Source of the DNA: JAOAHC01 sp964593045
GTDB taxonomy: Bacteria > Bacillota > Clostridia > TANB77 > CAG-465
DNA length: 38,727 nucleotides
NCBI GenBank assembly: GCA_964593045.1
Contig: CAZQJQ010000009.1
Coordinates: forward strand, 1 to 38,727
Direction: 5' to 3'
The notes below the pieces were generated by a model. It made no database searches. It was not told where the DNA came from and worked only from the letters and a program-made list of their open reading frames with translations. Position 1 is the first letter of the stretch. Every line of letters begins with the position of its first letter. The position numbers were made by a program, and so were the translations under genes. Positions 31,327 through 38,727 of the stretch are shown here, piece after piece.

Positions 31327-32574
31327 TTATAACGATGATTCGGAAAGGAGAACATCATCATCTGTAATAATCAATGGTCTATCTGTGTATGCAGTTATAA
31401 ATTCGTTATTTTCATATGTCATTAAGAAGTTTGCTGAGATGTTATTAGCAAGGGCACGATACAGGATATCAGAGATAATCTCATTCAAAACTAGCTTTAT
31501 ACCTCTAGCACCGGTTCCACGTTCTATTGCTTGTTTACTTAGTTCTAAAAGAGCTTCTTCTGTAAAACGAAGACTACAGCCTCTTTCGGCAAATTTCCTC
31601 TTGTAGATATTGTATGGTGATATTTCTGATTCAGTTATTATTCTGTATAAGTCATCTAAAGTTAATGGGTTTGTCATACAAATTGTATCGAATCTTCCAA
31701 TAAATTCACGTGGAATACCAAAATTAATAAGATCTTCTGGAATATATGCATCTGATATCTGCTCAATAATATGATTATCTGTATTGCAGGAAAATCCATA
31801 TTTTTTAGAACCAGATAACCGCTTTTTTTTGATATCTTCTATGCCTGGGAAAGCTCCTATGAAAATTATTGTAAGCAGTGATGTGTCAAAAAAAGCAGTT
31901 CTATTTTCTTTTTTTGATGTTATTGGTACATTAACTCCTTCCAAAATTTTTAGCATTGATAGTAGAACATTTTCGCCACTTACATCTCTTCCACTTGATT
32001 GATTACCTCTTTTTTTATCTCCTTCATCGATTATGAGAATACCTTGTTCTGCTGCATGAATGTCGTTTCCAGCTTTATGGATTAAATCTGTGATCATGTC
32101 ATTTACTTCTCTCCCAACATAACCTGTTTCTGAAAAATCTGTTGCATCAACAATAGCATAAGGTACATCAAATAATTTAGCTAGTTCAGAAACGATGGCA
32201 GTTTTTCCCGTTCCAGTATTCCCCATTATTATTATATTGCTTTTAATAGCGGGATCTTTAAACGTGATATTTTTGTATATTGCAGTAGCAACTTTTTTTA
32301 TTGTCTCATCTTGATTTATAATTTTCCTTTGTACACTATAGATAATTGCGTCCAAATCAAGTCTAAAATCAGAAAGTGCAAAGCTGTCAGCGCAGTAAGA
32401 ATGGTATAATTGCTGTTTTAAAGAATTCTCCAGTGATAATACACAACAATTACAGATACGCAGGTTATCACCTAATGTCCTAACAATAAAAGGAACACCT
32501 TCTTTGTTAGGAGCGCTTTCGGCTGGAATGCCGCAGAAACTGCAAAAGAGTTGGTTGCTATTAGTGTTTTTCAT
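31327..32574 (-). CDS. ClpX-like AAA+ ATPase, divergent
   Basis: The 415-residue protein follows the ClpX layout: an N-terminal zinc-binding domain (C11, C14, C41, C44), Walker A GNTGTGKT (118-125), the pore loop GYVG (151-154), Walker B LIIDEGDK (D183-E184; ClpX usually has YIDEIDK), GAFPGIEDI, EFIGRFD for the arginine finger and sensor-2 TGARGIKLVLNEI. ClpX unfolds substrates for ClpP. The canonical IGF loop is not clear here and no clpP is near, so this may be a paralogue that works without ClpP. AAAGGGAG favours the ATG at 32574 over the TTG at 32592. It is a single-gene unit between tRNA genes. Confidence 0.82.
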   Translation of the reverse strand: MKNTNSNQLFCSFCGIPAESAPNKEGVPFIVRTLGDNLRICNCCVLSLENSLKQQLYHSYCADSFALSDFRLDLDAIIYSVQRKIINQDETIKKVATAIYKNITFKDPAIKSNIIIMGNTGTGKTAIVSELAKLFDVPYAIVDATDFSETGYVGREVNDMITDLIHKAGNDIHAAEQGILIIDEGDKKRGNQSSGRDVSGENVLLSMLKILEGVNVPITSKKENRTAFFDTSLLTIIFIGAFPGIEDIKKKRLSGSKKYGFSCNTDNHIIEQISDAYIPEDLINFGIPREFIGRFDTICMTNPLTLDDLYRIITESEISPYNIYKRKFAERGCSLRFTEEALLELSKQAIERGTGARGIKLVLNEIISDILYRALANNISANFLMTYENNEFITAYTDRPLIITDDDVLLSESSL

Positions 32575-32681
32575 AAAGATACTCCCTTTCAAAATTATAT
32601 ATATATACTATAATAAAGTATATCCAAAATTAGTTTATATTATATTAACATAATTTTGATATAAAATCAATATAAAAAGCA

Positions 32682-32716
32682 AAAAGACACACATTAAAGG
32701 TTAATGTGTGTCTTTT
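32682..32716. terminator. Terminator downstream of tRNA-Glu(CTC)
   Basis: A perfect 16-bp stem (32682-32697 with 32701-32716) around a 3-base loop lies just past the CCA of the minus-strand tRNA-Glu gene, with T residues following in that direction. Confidence 0.88.
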
Positions 32717-32719
32717 ATA

Positions 32720-32794
32720 TGGTGACCCATACGGGAATCGAACCCATGATTCGGCCTTGAGAGGGCCGCGTCTTAACCGCTTGACCAATGGGCC
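32720..32794 (-). tRNA. tRNA-Glu (anticodon CTC)
   Basis: Acceptor GGCCCAT pairs with ATGGGTC, the anticodon loop is CTCTCAA with CTC, the T arm has GGTTCGATTCC, and CCA is encoded at 32720-32722. Body and D arm (GGTCAAGCGGTTAAGAC) are typical of tRNA-Glu. Confidence 0.96.
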
Positions 32795-32811
32795 ATTTAT
32801 CAAGTACTAGT

Positions 32812-32840
32812 ATTTTAGCATAAAATGCTTTAAAAATCAA
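32812..32840 (-). promoter_or_regulatory. Promoter of tRNA-Glu(CTC)
   Basis: On the minus strand TTGATT (32840-32835), 17 bases, TAAAAT (32817-32812), about 18 bases before the tRNA 5' end. Confidence 0.6.
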
Positions 32841-32853
32841 TAAAAAATATAAA

Positions 32854-32891
32854 AAAGCCAAGCTTTTTAGATATTTTAAAAGCTTGACTTT
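32854..32891 (-). terminator. Terminator after the dUTPase gene
   Basis: The arms around CAAGCTTTT (32859-32867) and AAAAGCTTG (about 32878-32886) pair with one mismatch further out, followed by T residues in the minus direction. It overlaps the upstream side of the tRNA-Glu promoter. Confidence 0.7.
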
Positions 32892-32905
32892 AAAAATACA
32901 AAACT

Positions 32906-33415
32906 TTATTTTCCTGTACTTCCTATTCCTCCAAGTCTTTCGCCTTGTGCATCATCATTATCTGCAACAAGAAATTTTTGAAAATATGCTTGTCCAACTC
33001 TATCCCCTTTTTTAATAACTAGATCAGTTGGGAAAAAGTTATAATATTGGAATATTATATTTCCATCATTTGAAGGATTATTGTAATAATCACATTCAAA
33101 TATTCCAATGCTATTAGACATTACTAGACCAAGTTTACTAGGACCTGAACTTCTATTTGCAATAATCATTACTTCATCTTCTCCAAAATATGCTTTTATA
33201 CCAGTAAAAATAGCAGTTGGTTTAATATCAATAAAATCTTTTTTACCACTTAAGAATTTTTTTGCATTTTCAAATACTGATTTCCAAATAGAAGGAATAA
33301 CAATATCTTCAGGTGCATATATATCATATGCTACTGCGTGTTTAGTCTGTCTTTTTGGTAGTATTAAATCTTTATCTTCGTATCCTTTACAAATTTCAAA
33401 TCCTCTTATCTTCAT
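32906..33415 (-). CDS. dut: dUTP diphosphatase
   Basis: This 169-residue enzyme hydrolyses dUTP to dUMP and pyrophosphate, keeping uracil out of DNA. All five trimeric-dUTPase motifs are visible: AVAYDIYAPED (1), NRSSGPSKLGL (2), SIGIFECDYYNN (3, usually G-V-ID-x-DYRG), KKGDRVGQAYFQKF (4) and GGIGSTG near the C-terminus (5, the flexible arm). Motif 3 carries an insertion (NNPSNDG), and the protein is longer than the ~145-residue norm by an insertion between motifs 1 and 2, both seen in Firmicute/phage-like dUTPases. AAAGGGAG precedes the start. Single-gene unit. Confidence 0.87.
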   Translation of the reverse strand: MKIRGFEICKGYEDKDLILPKRQTKHAVAYDIYAPEDIVIPSIWKSVFENAKKFLSGKKDFIDIKPTAIFTGIKAYFGEDEVMIIANRSSGPSKLGLVMSNSIGIFECDYYNNPSNDGNIIFQYYNFFPTDLVIKKGDRVGQAYFQKFLVADNDDAQGERLGGIGSTGK

Positions 33416-33468
33416 ATAGTATCACTCCCTTTTTAAAATTTTATCATAATTAATAGTAATTTGCAATA

Positions 33469-33494
33469 AAAAAGCCGTATTAATACGACTTTTT
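33469..33494 (-). terminator. Terminator after htpX
   Basis: AAAAAG-x-CGTAT and ATACG-x-CTTTTT pair around TA with one mismatch; placed 10 bases past the htpX stop, with a T-run in the minus direction. Confidence 0.75.
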
Positions 33495-33503
33495 AATTCT
33501 AAT

Positions 33504-34382
33504 TTACTGAATATGTTCTAGTTTCTCAATTCTTTTTGCGATAGGTGGATGTGTAGAAAACAAACTACTTGCTTCTTTACCATCTAATTTTTTAAAAGGA
33601 TTAACTATATACATATGTGCTGTTGTTTTGTTTGCTGACTCAAGTGGTTCTTTATCATCACTTATTTTCTTTAAAGCATTGATAAGACCTTGAGGATTCC
33701 TCGTTATTTCAACAGCAGAAGAATCAGCAAGATATTCTCTTTTCCTTGATATAGCAAGTTGCATTAAAGTACTAAATATTGGTGCTAGAATAAGGGCAAC
33801 AAGTCCAAATATCATAAGAACAGCTCCCATTCTATTATCATTAGAACGTTTAACTCTTACTCTTAAAAATATGTCAGATAGCATAACTACCATTCCAACA
33901 AATACAGAAACTACTGTAGAAAGAAGAATATCATAATTTTTTATATGTGATAATTCATGAGCCATTACTCCTTCAAGCTCATATTTATCTAGTTTTTGTA
34001 TTATTCCAGTTGTAAAACATATTGCAGCATGTTCTGGATTTCTACCTGTTGCAAAAGCATTGGGAGCCGAATCATCTATTATATATAATGCGGGTCTTGG
34101 AAGACCACTTGCTATACAAAGACTATCCAATATGCTCATTAATAACTTATCTTCTTCCTCTGTTGCTTTTCTTGCTCCATTCATTGATAAAATTATTTTA
34201 TCTGAATTATAGTAAGAAATAAACGCAGAGGCAAAAGAAAATATAAGGGCAATTACAATAGATAAATATCCAAGTTCAAAATACATACATACGAAATATA
34301 CGATGAATGTTACAAAAAGTATAAATATGCTTACAATGAAGAACGACTCCACTTTATTATCTCTAACTTCTTTTAGTATCAT
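33504..34382 (-). CDS. htpX: HtpX-like M48 membrane zinc metallopeptidase
   Basis: The 292-residue protease has two N-terminal membrane segments (about 14-58), the zinc motif HELSH (H142, E143, H146) in VMAHELSHIKNYD, two more membrane segments (about 155-215), and the third ligand region REYLADSSAVEITRNPQGL. The C-terminal STHPPIAKRIEKLE is the standard HtpX ending. It removes damaged membrane proteins. It is cotranscribed with lemA, 11 bases upstream; the lemA-htpX pair is conserved in many Firmicutes. Confidence 0.93.
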   Translation of the reverse strand: MILKEVRDNKVESFFIVSIFILFVTFIVYFVCMYFELGYLSIVIALIFSFASAFISYYNSDKIILSMNGARKATEEEDKLLMSILDSLCIASGLPRPALYIIDDSAPNAFATGRNPEHAAICFTTGIIQKLDKYELEGVMAHELSHIKNYDILLSTVVSVFVGMVVMLSDIFLRVRVKRSNDNRMGAVLMIFGLVALILAPIFSTLMQLAISRKREYLADSSAVEITRNPQGLINALKKISDDKEPLESANKTTAHMYIVNPFKKLDGKEASSLFSTHPPIAKRIEKLEHIQ

Positions 34383-34393
34383 TTAAATCACCT

Positions 34394-34942
34394 TTAAAAT
34401 TGTACTTTTACAGCTTCTCTTTGAGTTTCATCTTTTACCTCAAAGAACTGTTCATCAGTAAAGTGGAAAATGTTAGCAATTATATTAGTAGGAACTGTCA
34501 TTATTGCTGTGTTATACATTTGAACTGTATCATTGTAAAATTGTCTAGCATATGCAATTTTATCTTCTGTAGAAGTAAGTTCCAATTGAAGATTTTGGAA
34601 GCTTTCATTTGCTTTTAAATCAGGATATGATTCTGCTAATGCGAATATTGACTTTAATGATTGATTAAGCATGTTATTAGCTTCAGCTTTATCAGCAACA
34701 CTACTAGCGGTAGTATATTTGTTTCTAGCTTCAACTACTTGTGTAAATGTTTCTTTTTCATACTCTTTATACCCTTTTACTGTTTCAACAAGATTAGGAA
34801 TTAAATCAAATCTTCTTTTAAGTTGAGTATCTATTTGAGCCCATGCGTTTTTAACTCGCATTTTTAAAGAAACTAATTTGTTATATAGTCCTATTACAAT
34901 AAGTATTAAAACTACAACTATTATAAGAATTATCCAACCCAT
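34394..34942 (-). CDS. lemA: LemA family protein
   Basis: The 182-residue protein has a single N-terminal membrane helix (about residues 3-22) and a helical, extracytoplasmic or cytoplasmic-facing domain with the family blocks LYNKLVSLKMRVKNAWAQID, QLKRRFDLIPNLVETVKGY, LLAL-like SLKSIFALAESYPDLKA, and AYARQFYNDTVQMYN. Its role is unknown beyond genetic linkage with HtpX. AAAGGAGGT precedes the ATG. It is the first gene of a lemA-htpX operon. Confidence 0.95.
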   Translation of the reverse strand: MGWIILIIVVVLILIVIGLYNKLVSLKMRVKNAWAQIDTQLKRRFDLIPNLVETVKGYKEYEKETFTQVVEARNKYTTASSVADKAEANNMLNQSLKSIFALAESYPDLKANESFQNLQLELTSTEDKIAYARQFYNDTVQMYNTAIMTVPTNIIANIFHFTDEQFFEVKDETQREAVKVQF

Positions 34943-35065
34943 AAAATAACCTCCTTTGTGTTAGAATATCACATATATATGATATCATTATTTTTTTGCT
35001 AATTCAAGTAAATAGTTTAAAATAATAAAATATTTATATAATTAATATGCTATTACTAATATATA

Positions 35066-35100
35066 TCGGGAGTTTTAAAAGTGTGAAACTCCCGATTATA
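35066..35100. terminator. Hairpin in the intergenic region
   Basis: TCGGGAGTTT (35066-35075) and AAACTCCCGA (35086-35095) are perfectly complementary around a 10-base loop. The tail TTATA is weak, so terminator function is possible but not certain. Confidence 0.5.
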
Positions 35101-35321
35101 GAAGATGAAAACTGAAAGCCAAAAAAGGTTAGAAACGATGCAACATACAATAAAGACTATTTAACTGAAAGATATGGTGCTATTCGAGTATTAGAGGAAT
35201 TCAATATTTCATACACATGAATCAAATTATTCTTAAATAATTTTTTGAAAATTACATAGAATATATTTACAAATGTGCTACAAAATGAAAAATATAAGCA
35301 CAATTGTAAAAGGAGATTAAT

Positions 35322-35446
35322 ATGATTGATAAAATTTTAAAGATAATGAAGAAAAACAATGAAATAATAACACCTGCACAATTAGAAAAAAAGGAATATC
35401 AAGAGTATATTTATCAAGAATGGAAGAAGAAGGAATAAAAAATTAA
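35322..35446 (+). pseudogene. Decayed AbiEi-type antitoxin (N-terminal HTH only)
   Basis: An ATG with a perfect AAAGGAGAT site opens IDKILKIMKKNNEIITPAQL; after a one-base loss in the A-run at 35386-35392 the next frame continues GISRVYLSRMEEEGI before TAA. Joined, this is the N-terminal helix-turn-helix of AbiEi/type IV antitoxins (K-(I/L)-x-x-(I/L)-x-(K/E)-N-x-G-(I/V)-(I/V)-T-x-x-(Q/E)-L-x-x-x-GISR-x-x-L-x-R-(L/M)-x-x-EG). A third frame then reads KINKVEMIYEKHLVLM. No AbiEii toxin gene follows. It is a relic of an abortive-infection toxin-antitoxin pair. Confidence 0.6.
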
Positions 35447-35526
35447 TAAAGTAGAAATGATATATGAAAAACATCTTGTTTTAATGTAGTATGAAGTCTA
35501 TTTTTGATATCAAAAGCATAGTAAAT

Positions 35527-35555
35527 TTGACATTGCATAAAAAATATAGTATAAT
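35527..35555 (+). promoter_or_regulatory. Perfect sigma-A promoter of the G5/transglycosylase gene
   Basis: TTGACA at 35527-35532, 17 bases, TATAAT at 35550-35555: full consensus. The start site would be about 25 bases before the GTG at 35588. Confidence 0.9.
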
Positions 35556-35587
35556 ATACTTGTACTATATTCTAAGGAGGAATGTTA

Positions 35588-36661
35588 GTGAAAGAAGACA
35601 AAGCATATATAGTAAGAAAAACTCTAGTAGTTATTACTCTTATCTTAATATTTGCTACAATTGGCTTGTTACTTATGACATCTCAGATAAAAACAGTTAC
35701 ACTTAATTATTTTGGAGATATAAAAGAAGTAAATACAGTATCTTCAACAGTACAAAGTTTCTTGTTACAAAACAAGATAGTAGTAACTGATGAAATGAAT
35801 GTTACTCCAAGCTTAGATACAAAAATAACCAAAGGAACTGAAATAAAGATAACAGCTAAAAATGAATTATCTAAATTAGATATTGAAAGTATGACAGAAG
35901 GATATAACCCAACAGTTGCTAAAATTGTTGAAGTTGTTGATATAATAGAATATTCTCAAGAAACAAAAGACAATGCATCTGTTGATAGAGGTGTTACTAG
36001 CGTTATACAAGAGGGTAAAAACGGAGAGAAAGTTACTAGATATTTAATAAAATATAGTGGTGATACAGAGATATATAAATCAGAGTTAGATTCACAGATA
36101 ACATCTGAGCCACAAAATAAAGTGATAGAAGTAGGAACAAAGCTAAATGTTATTGCTTCAAGAAGTTCTTCTGTAGTCATACCTTCTGAAATAATTGTTG
36201 ACTCGGGATTTAAACAATATAATATTAACTTGTCATTAGAACAACAAAAATATTCATATAATATGTGCCAGAAGTATGGTATACAGTATGAATTATTCTT
36301 AGCAATGATGTATAAAGAAAGTGGATACAATGCAAATGCTATAGGTGCGGGAGTTTCATATGGTTTATGTCAAATACATGTATCTAATCATACCAAACTT
36401 AGAAATACTCTTGGAATATCAAATTTTCTTGATCCATATGATAATATAACAGCTGGTGCATATATGTTAGCGTTATATTTCTCATCAGCATATAAAATGT
36501 CTGATGATCAGGCTACTATTGAAAAGTATGCTCTTAATTCATATAATATGGGAGAAGCTGCATATTACTCATCGTGTTATAGCAAAGGTATAGTAGATAG
36601 AAGCTATAGTACATCTATAAGGAGTATAAGAGATAGACTTATTGCAAATGGTGGATTATAA
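35588..36661 (+). CDS. DUF348-G5-lytic transglycosylase cell-wall protein
   Basis: The 357-residue protein has an N-terminal membrane anchor (about 10-30), a DUF348 ubiquitin-like domain (about 35-80), a G5 domain (about 115-190: VVDIIEYSQETKDNASVDRG to EVGTKLNVI) and a C-terminal SLT transglycosylase domain with catalytic E244 in MMYKESGYN, then GVSYGLCQIHV and SYNMGEAAY. It cuts peptidoglycan glycan strands outside the cell. It sits directly before rsmA, where Bacillus has yabE (DUF348-G5-3D), so it is probably the local counterpart with a different catalytic domain. AAGGAGG is too close to the ATG at 35582; the GTG at 35588 fits. Confidence 0.87.
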   Translation: MKEDKAYIVRKTLVVITLILIFATIGLLLMTSQIKTVTLNYFGDIKEVNTVSSTVQSFLLQNKIVVTDEMNVTPSLDTKITKGTEIKITAKNELSKLDIESMTEGYNPTVAKIVEVVDIIEYSQETKDNASVDRGVTSVIQEGKNGEKVTRYLIKYSGDTEIYKSELDSQITSEPQNKVIEVGTKLNVIASRSSSVVIPSEIIVDSGFKQYNINLSLEQQKYSYNMCQKYGIQYELFLAMMYKESGYNANAIGAGVSYGLCQIHVSNHTKLRNTLGISNFLDPYDNITAGAYMLALYFSSAYKMSDDQATIEKYALNSYNMGEAAYYSSCYSKGIVDRSYSTSIRSIRDRLIANGGL

Positions 36662-36672
36662 TAATAAAAATG

Positions 36673-36704
36673 ATAATTGTCAGAAATCTCTGACAATTAT
36701 TTTT
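36673..36704 (+). terminator. Rho-independent terminator before rsmA
   Basis: ATAATTGTCAGA (36673-36684) and its exact complement (36689-36700) with a 4-base loop and TTTT tail. It lies only 14 bases before the rsmA ATG, so rsmA needs read-through or a promoter of its own. Confidence 0.88.
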
Positions 36705-36717
36705 CTATGGGGGTTTT

Positions 36718-37575
36718 ATGGATAATACTATTAAAAAGACAAGAGAAATACTTTCAAAATATAATTTAAAAGCGGATAAAAGATATGGACAGAATTTTCT
36801 TGTAAACGATAAAATATTACAAAATATAGTTGATGTAGCAAACTTAGACTCTGATGATTTAGTAATAGAAATAGGACCGGGGCTAGGAAACTTAACAGAA
36901 TATTTATTTAAAACAAATGCGTATCCTTTACTAATTGAAATAGATGATAAGATGATAGAGGTAATAAAGGATAGATTTAATGATAAAGAATTTACACTTT
37001 TAAATGCGGATATATTAAAAACTAATATAGATGATTTAGTAGAACAAATTGAAAAAACAAAGCAAGTAGAATTTAGTAATGTAAAAGTGGTTGCAAATTT
37101 ACCATATTATATTACTTCTCCAATAATTTTTAAATTACTTCAAGATTCAAAAAGAATTAATGAGATAATCATAATGATTCAAAAAGAAGTTGCTGATAGA
37201 ATTATTGCAATACCAAAAACTAAAGAATATGGAATATTATCTATTATGACAAGGTATTATGCGAAAGCAAGTATTGAAATAGAGGTATCATCATCTAACT
37301 TTATTCCATCACCTGATGTTAATTCTTCAGTAATAAAACTAACAAAGCAAAATGTGTATAATGTGGAAAACGAAAGACTACTTTTTGAACTTATACATAA
37401 ATCATTTGCACAAAGAAGAAAAAAAATATCAAATTCTCTTTCTGCAACTAATTTTAATAATATGAAAAAAGAAGAAATAGAGAAGCTATTAGAAAAAAGT
37501 AAAATTGATAGAATGGCAAGAGCAGAAGAATTATCAATTAATGAATATATATCTATAGTAGAAAATATAAAATAA
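36718..37575 (+). CDS. rsmA: 16S rRNA dimethyladenosine transferase RsmA (KsgA)
   Basis: This 285-residue S-adenosylmethionine enzyme dimethylates the two adjacent adenines near the 3' end of 16S rRNA in small-subunit maturation. The N-terminus has KADKRYGQNFL, SAM motif I is EIGPGLGNLTE (E51 on), the catalytic loop is NLPYYITSPI (127-136) and the C-terminus has the family FAQRRKKISNSL. A GGGGG ribosome site lies 6 bases before the ATG. Its place behind a G5 protein gene matches the yabE-rnmV-ksgA neighbourhood of Firmicutes, here without rnmV. Confidence 0.96.
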   Translation: MDNTIKKTREILSKYNLKADKRYGQNFLVNDKILQNIVDVANLDSDDLVIEIGPGLGNLTEYLFKTNAYPLLIEIDDKMIEVIKDRFNDKEFTLLNADILKTNIDDLVEQIEKTKQVEFSNVKVVANLPYYITSPIIFKLLQDSKRINEIIIMIQKEVADRIIAIPKTKEYGILSIMTRYYAKASIEIEVSSSNFIPSPDVNSSVIKLTKQNVYNVENERLLFELIHKSFAQRRKKISNSLSATNFNNMKKEEIEKLLEKSKIDRMARAEELSINEYISIVENIK

Positions 37576-37588
37576 AGGGGAGATTTTT

Positions 37589-38287
37589 ATGCCATCATGG
37601 CCTATGCACATAAAGACAGCAAAAGAAATAAATAAAAAATTAAATTTAGATGAAAAGACATATGTTATTGGCAATTTACTTTGTGATGCAGAAAGATATG
37701 TAATAAATAATTTCTCTTTTGATGTGTCCTATGATATTACTCATTATGCTACAATAACTCATATTAATGGATTTGATATAAAATTACCTGATGAATCACT
37801 ATATATAAAAAAGCATAGAAGTGATATGGATAATGAATTAATAATTGGTTATCTTACACACTTGTTAACAGATAAATTTTGGAATAATATAACCTTTTCA
37901 AAAAAATATATTTCAGATACCAAAGGAAATATAATAGGTATAAGACTTAATAATGGAGAAGATTATATAGGAAGTAAAGATAATATACGAAAATTAAAGC
38001 AAAACGATTTTGACATATATTCAAGTCATATATATAAAGATTGTATACATACAATAAATAATGAGGATATAGAAAAAATATATCCTAAATTTAAAGATAT
38101 AACCGAAATCGACTATACTAAAGAAGATTTAATTAAAATTATAGATTATATAAATCAAATAGACAAAAAATATAACGGTAAATATGATAAAAATATAAAA
38201 TACAAAGTATTTACAGAAGAAGAATTTGAGAAATATTTTAAAGAAAGTATAGAATATATATTAAGAATATTAAAAGAAGTAATATAA
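37589..38287 (+). CDS. Zinc-dependent phospholipase C-like protein
   Basis: The 232-residue protein resembles the zinc-dependent phospholipase C / nuclease P1 fold (PF00882-like): MPSWPMHIKTAKEIN with a terminal His, GNLLCDAERY (Asp), DITHYAT (His) and GYLTHLLTDKFWNN (H-x-x-x-D). These are spaced as metal ligands would be. No signal peptide is present, and the N-terminal Met-Pro-Ser-Trp resembles the mature W1 of secreted phospholipase C, so a cytoplasmic relative is likely. The second half is Lys-rich and unfamiliar. AAAGGGGAG precedes the ATG, 13 bases after rsmA, so it is cotranscribed with it. Function unknown. Confidence 0.72.
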   Translation: MPSWPMHIKTAKEINKKLNLDEKTYVIGNLLCDAERYVINNFSFDVSYDITHYATITHINGFDIKLPDESLYIKKHRSDMDNELIIGYLTHLLTDKFWNNITFSKKYISDTKGNIIGIRLNNGEDYIGSKDNIRKLKQNDFDIYSSHIYKDCIHTINNEDIEKIYPKFKDITEIDYTKEDLIKIIDYINQIDKKYNGKYDKNIKYKVFTEEEFEKYFKESIEYILRILKEVI

Positions 38288-38292
38288 AAAAA

Positions 38293-38330
38293 CAAAGAAC
38301 TAATCTAAATAAGTTAGTTCTTTGCTTTTG
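38293..38330. terminator. Bidirectional terminator between the PLC-like gene and the tRNA cluster
   Basis: CAAAGAACTAA (38293-38303) and its exact complement at 38314-38324 with a 10-base loop; A-run on one side and GCTTTTG on the other, serving both strands. Confidence 0.8.
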
Positions 38331-38355
38331 TCAATTTATATGACCATTTACCTTT

Positions 38356-38431
38356 TGGAGCTGAAACTCAGATTTGAACTGAGGACCTACTGTTTACAAG
38401 ACAGTTGCTCTACCAGCTGAGCTATTCCAGC
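38356..38431 (-). tRNA. tRNA-Thr (anticodon TGT)
   Basis: Acceptor GCTGGAA pairs with TTTCAGC (one G-T), the anticodon loop is CTTGTAA with TGT, and CCA is encoded at 38356-38358. Last of three tRNA genes read from the promoter at 38649-38621. Confidence 0.95.
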
Positions 38432-38446
38432 AGATAAGTATTCGTA

Positions 38447-38521
38447 TGGTGACCCGTAGGAGAGTCGAACTCCTCACTCCGCCGTGAAAGGGCGATGTCT
38501 TAACCGATTGACCAACGGGCC
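38447..38521 (-). tRNA. tRNA-Glu (anticodon TTC)
   Basis: Acceptor GGCCCGT pairs with ACGGGTC, the anticodon loop is CTTTCAC with TTC, and CCA is encoded at 38447-38449. It is the main Glu isoacceptor; the CTC form is at 32720. Confidence 0.96.
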
Positions 38522-38526
38522 GATTG

Positions 38527-38602
38527 TGGTGAGCTATCCGCGGTTCGAACGCGGGACAACTTCATTAAAAGTGAAGTGCTCTGCCAGCTGAGCTAATAGC
38601 CC
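38527..38602 (-). tRNA. tRNA-Lys (anticodon TTT)
   Basis: Acceptor GGGCTAT pairs with ATAGCTC (one G-T), the anticodon loop is CTTTTAA with TTT, and CCA is encoded at 38527-38529. First gene of the minus-strand Lys-Glu-Thr tRNA operon. Confidence 0.97.
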
Positions 38603-38620
38603 ACAAATGACTGCTAATAT

Positions 38621-38649
38621 ATGATACTATAATTTTCTTGAAATGTCAA
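38621..38649 (-). promoter_or_regulatory. Promoter of the Lys-Glu-Thr tRNA operon
   Basis: On the minus strand TTGACA (38649-38644), 17 bases, TATCAT (38626-38621), about 19 bases before the tRNA-Lys 5' end. Confidence 0.8.
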
Positions 38650-38727
38650 TACTTTTTTATATTTTTTTGTAATTTTATGATTATTTTGTGATAATGTCTT
38701 AATAGTTATTTTAGGAAAATGTCCCGA

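Larger units (their letters stand above)
34943..35526. other. Long intergenic region with decayed gene fragments
   Basis: No intact gene is seen for about 640 bases. It holds a hairpin at 35066-35095, a fragment reading NDATYNKDYLTERYGAIRV then LEEFNISYT (about 35136-35219) between stops, and a frameshifted AbiEi-like gene at 35322-35446. The left 120 bases are AT-rich filler with no features I can support. Confidence 0.6.

Noticed and set aside
35491..35706. 71-codon plus-strand frame
   Set aside because: It covers the perfect promoter and the start of the G5/transglycosylase gene in another frame and has no ribosome site.
1..38727. CRISPR array, rRNA genes or known riboswitch
   Set aside because: No regularly spaced direct repeats, no rRNA-like stretches and no recognisable riboswitch core were seen on either strand.

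Overview
This is a 38.7 kb, very AT-rich segment of a Gram-positive, endospore-forming Firmicute, most likely an uncultured gut Clostridia. The grounds are strong AGGAGG-type ribosome binding sites, TTGACA-N17-TATAAT promoters, T-tailed hairpin terminators, tRNA genes with encoded CCA, a CwlD-type spore-cortex amidase, and a Spo0E-like gene behind a Spo0A-type box. A run of ten Ns at 23535-23544 shows that it is a draft or metagenome assembly.

Layout. 1-690: the 3' end of a surface-type protein with an FGE/SUMF1-like fold. 985-6115: housekeeping genes (low-molecular-weight phosphatase, rpiB, a WecA/TagO-type glycosyl-1-phosphate transferase, YqeY, and a YmfF/YmfH-like pair of M16 proteins). 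6164-7651: a Spo0E-like gene with an upstream 0A box, convergent with three small Asn-rich minus-strand genes. 7738-14309: a tightly coupled operon that combines a VirB4-type ATPase (split into two genes) with Tad/Flp-pilus-like TadZ, TadA and TadB proteins. 14342-22234: a degenerate CapA-like protein, a YlbF-like protein, a YugP-like membrane protease, a TetR regulator divergent from an ABC exporter whose permease carries a frameshift, CwlD, TadA deaminase and an 80-residue duplicated protein.

22280-26348 holds the most unusual locus: a Thg1-like 3'-5' nucleotidyltransferase with all three catalytic carboxylates, followed by a ~990-residue protein with a calcineurin-like phosphoesterase domain and pentapeptide-like repeats. 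Bacteria encode the G-1 of tRNA-His in the gene, so housekeeping use of Thg1 is not expected. An RNA-repair or defence pair is my best inference.

26400-30500 is a small Tn4451-like mobilizable element (TnpV, MobV-type relaxase with an oriT-like hairpin, TnpX-like large serine recombinase) with no recognisable cargo. 31049-38727: six tRNA genes (Arg-ACG, Arg-CCT, Glu-CTC, Thr-TGT, Glu-TTC, Lys-TTT), a divergent ClpX-like ATPase, a dUTPase, htpX-lemA, a decayed AbiEi-type antitoxin, a G5/transglycosylase protein next to rsmA, and a zinc-phospholipase-C-like protein.
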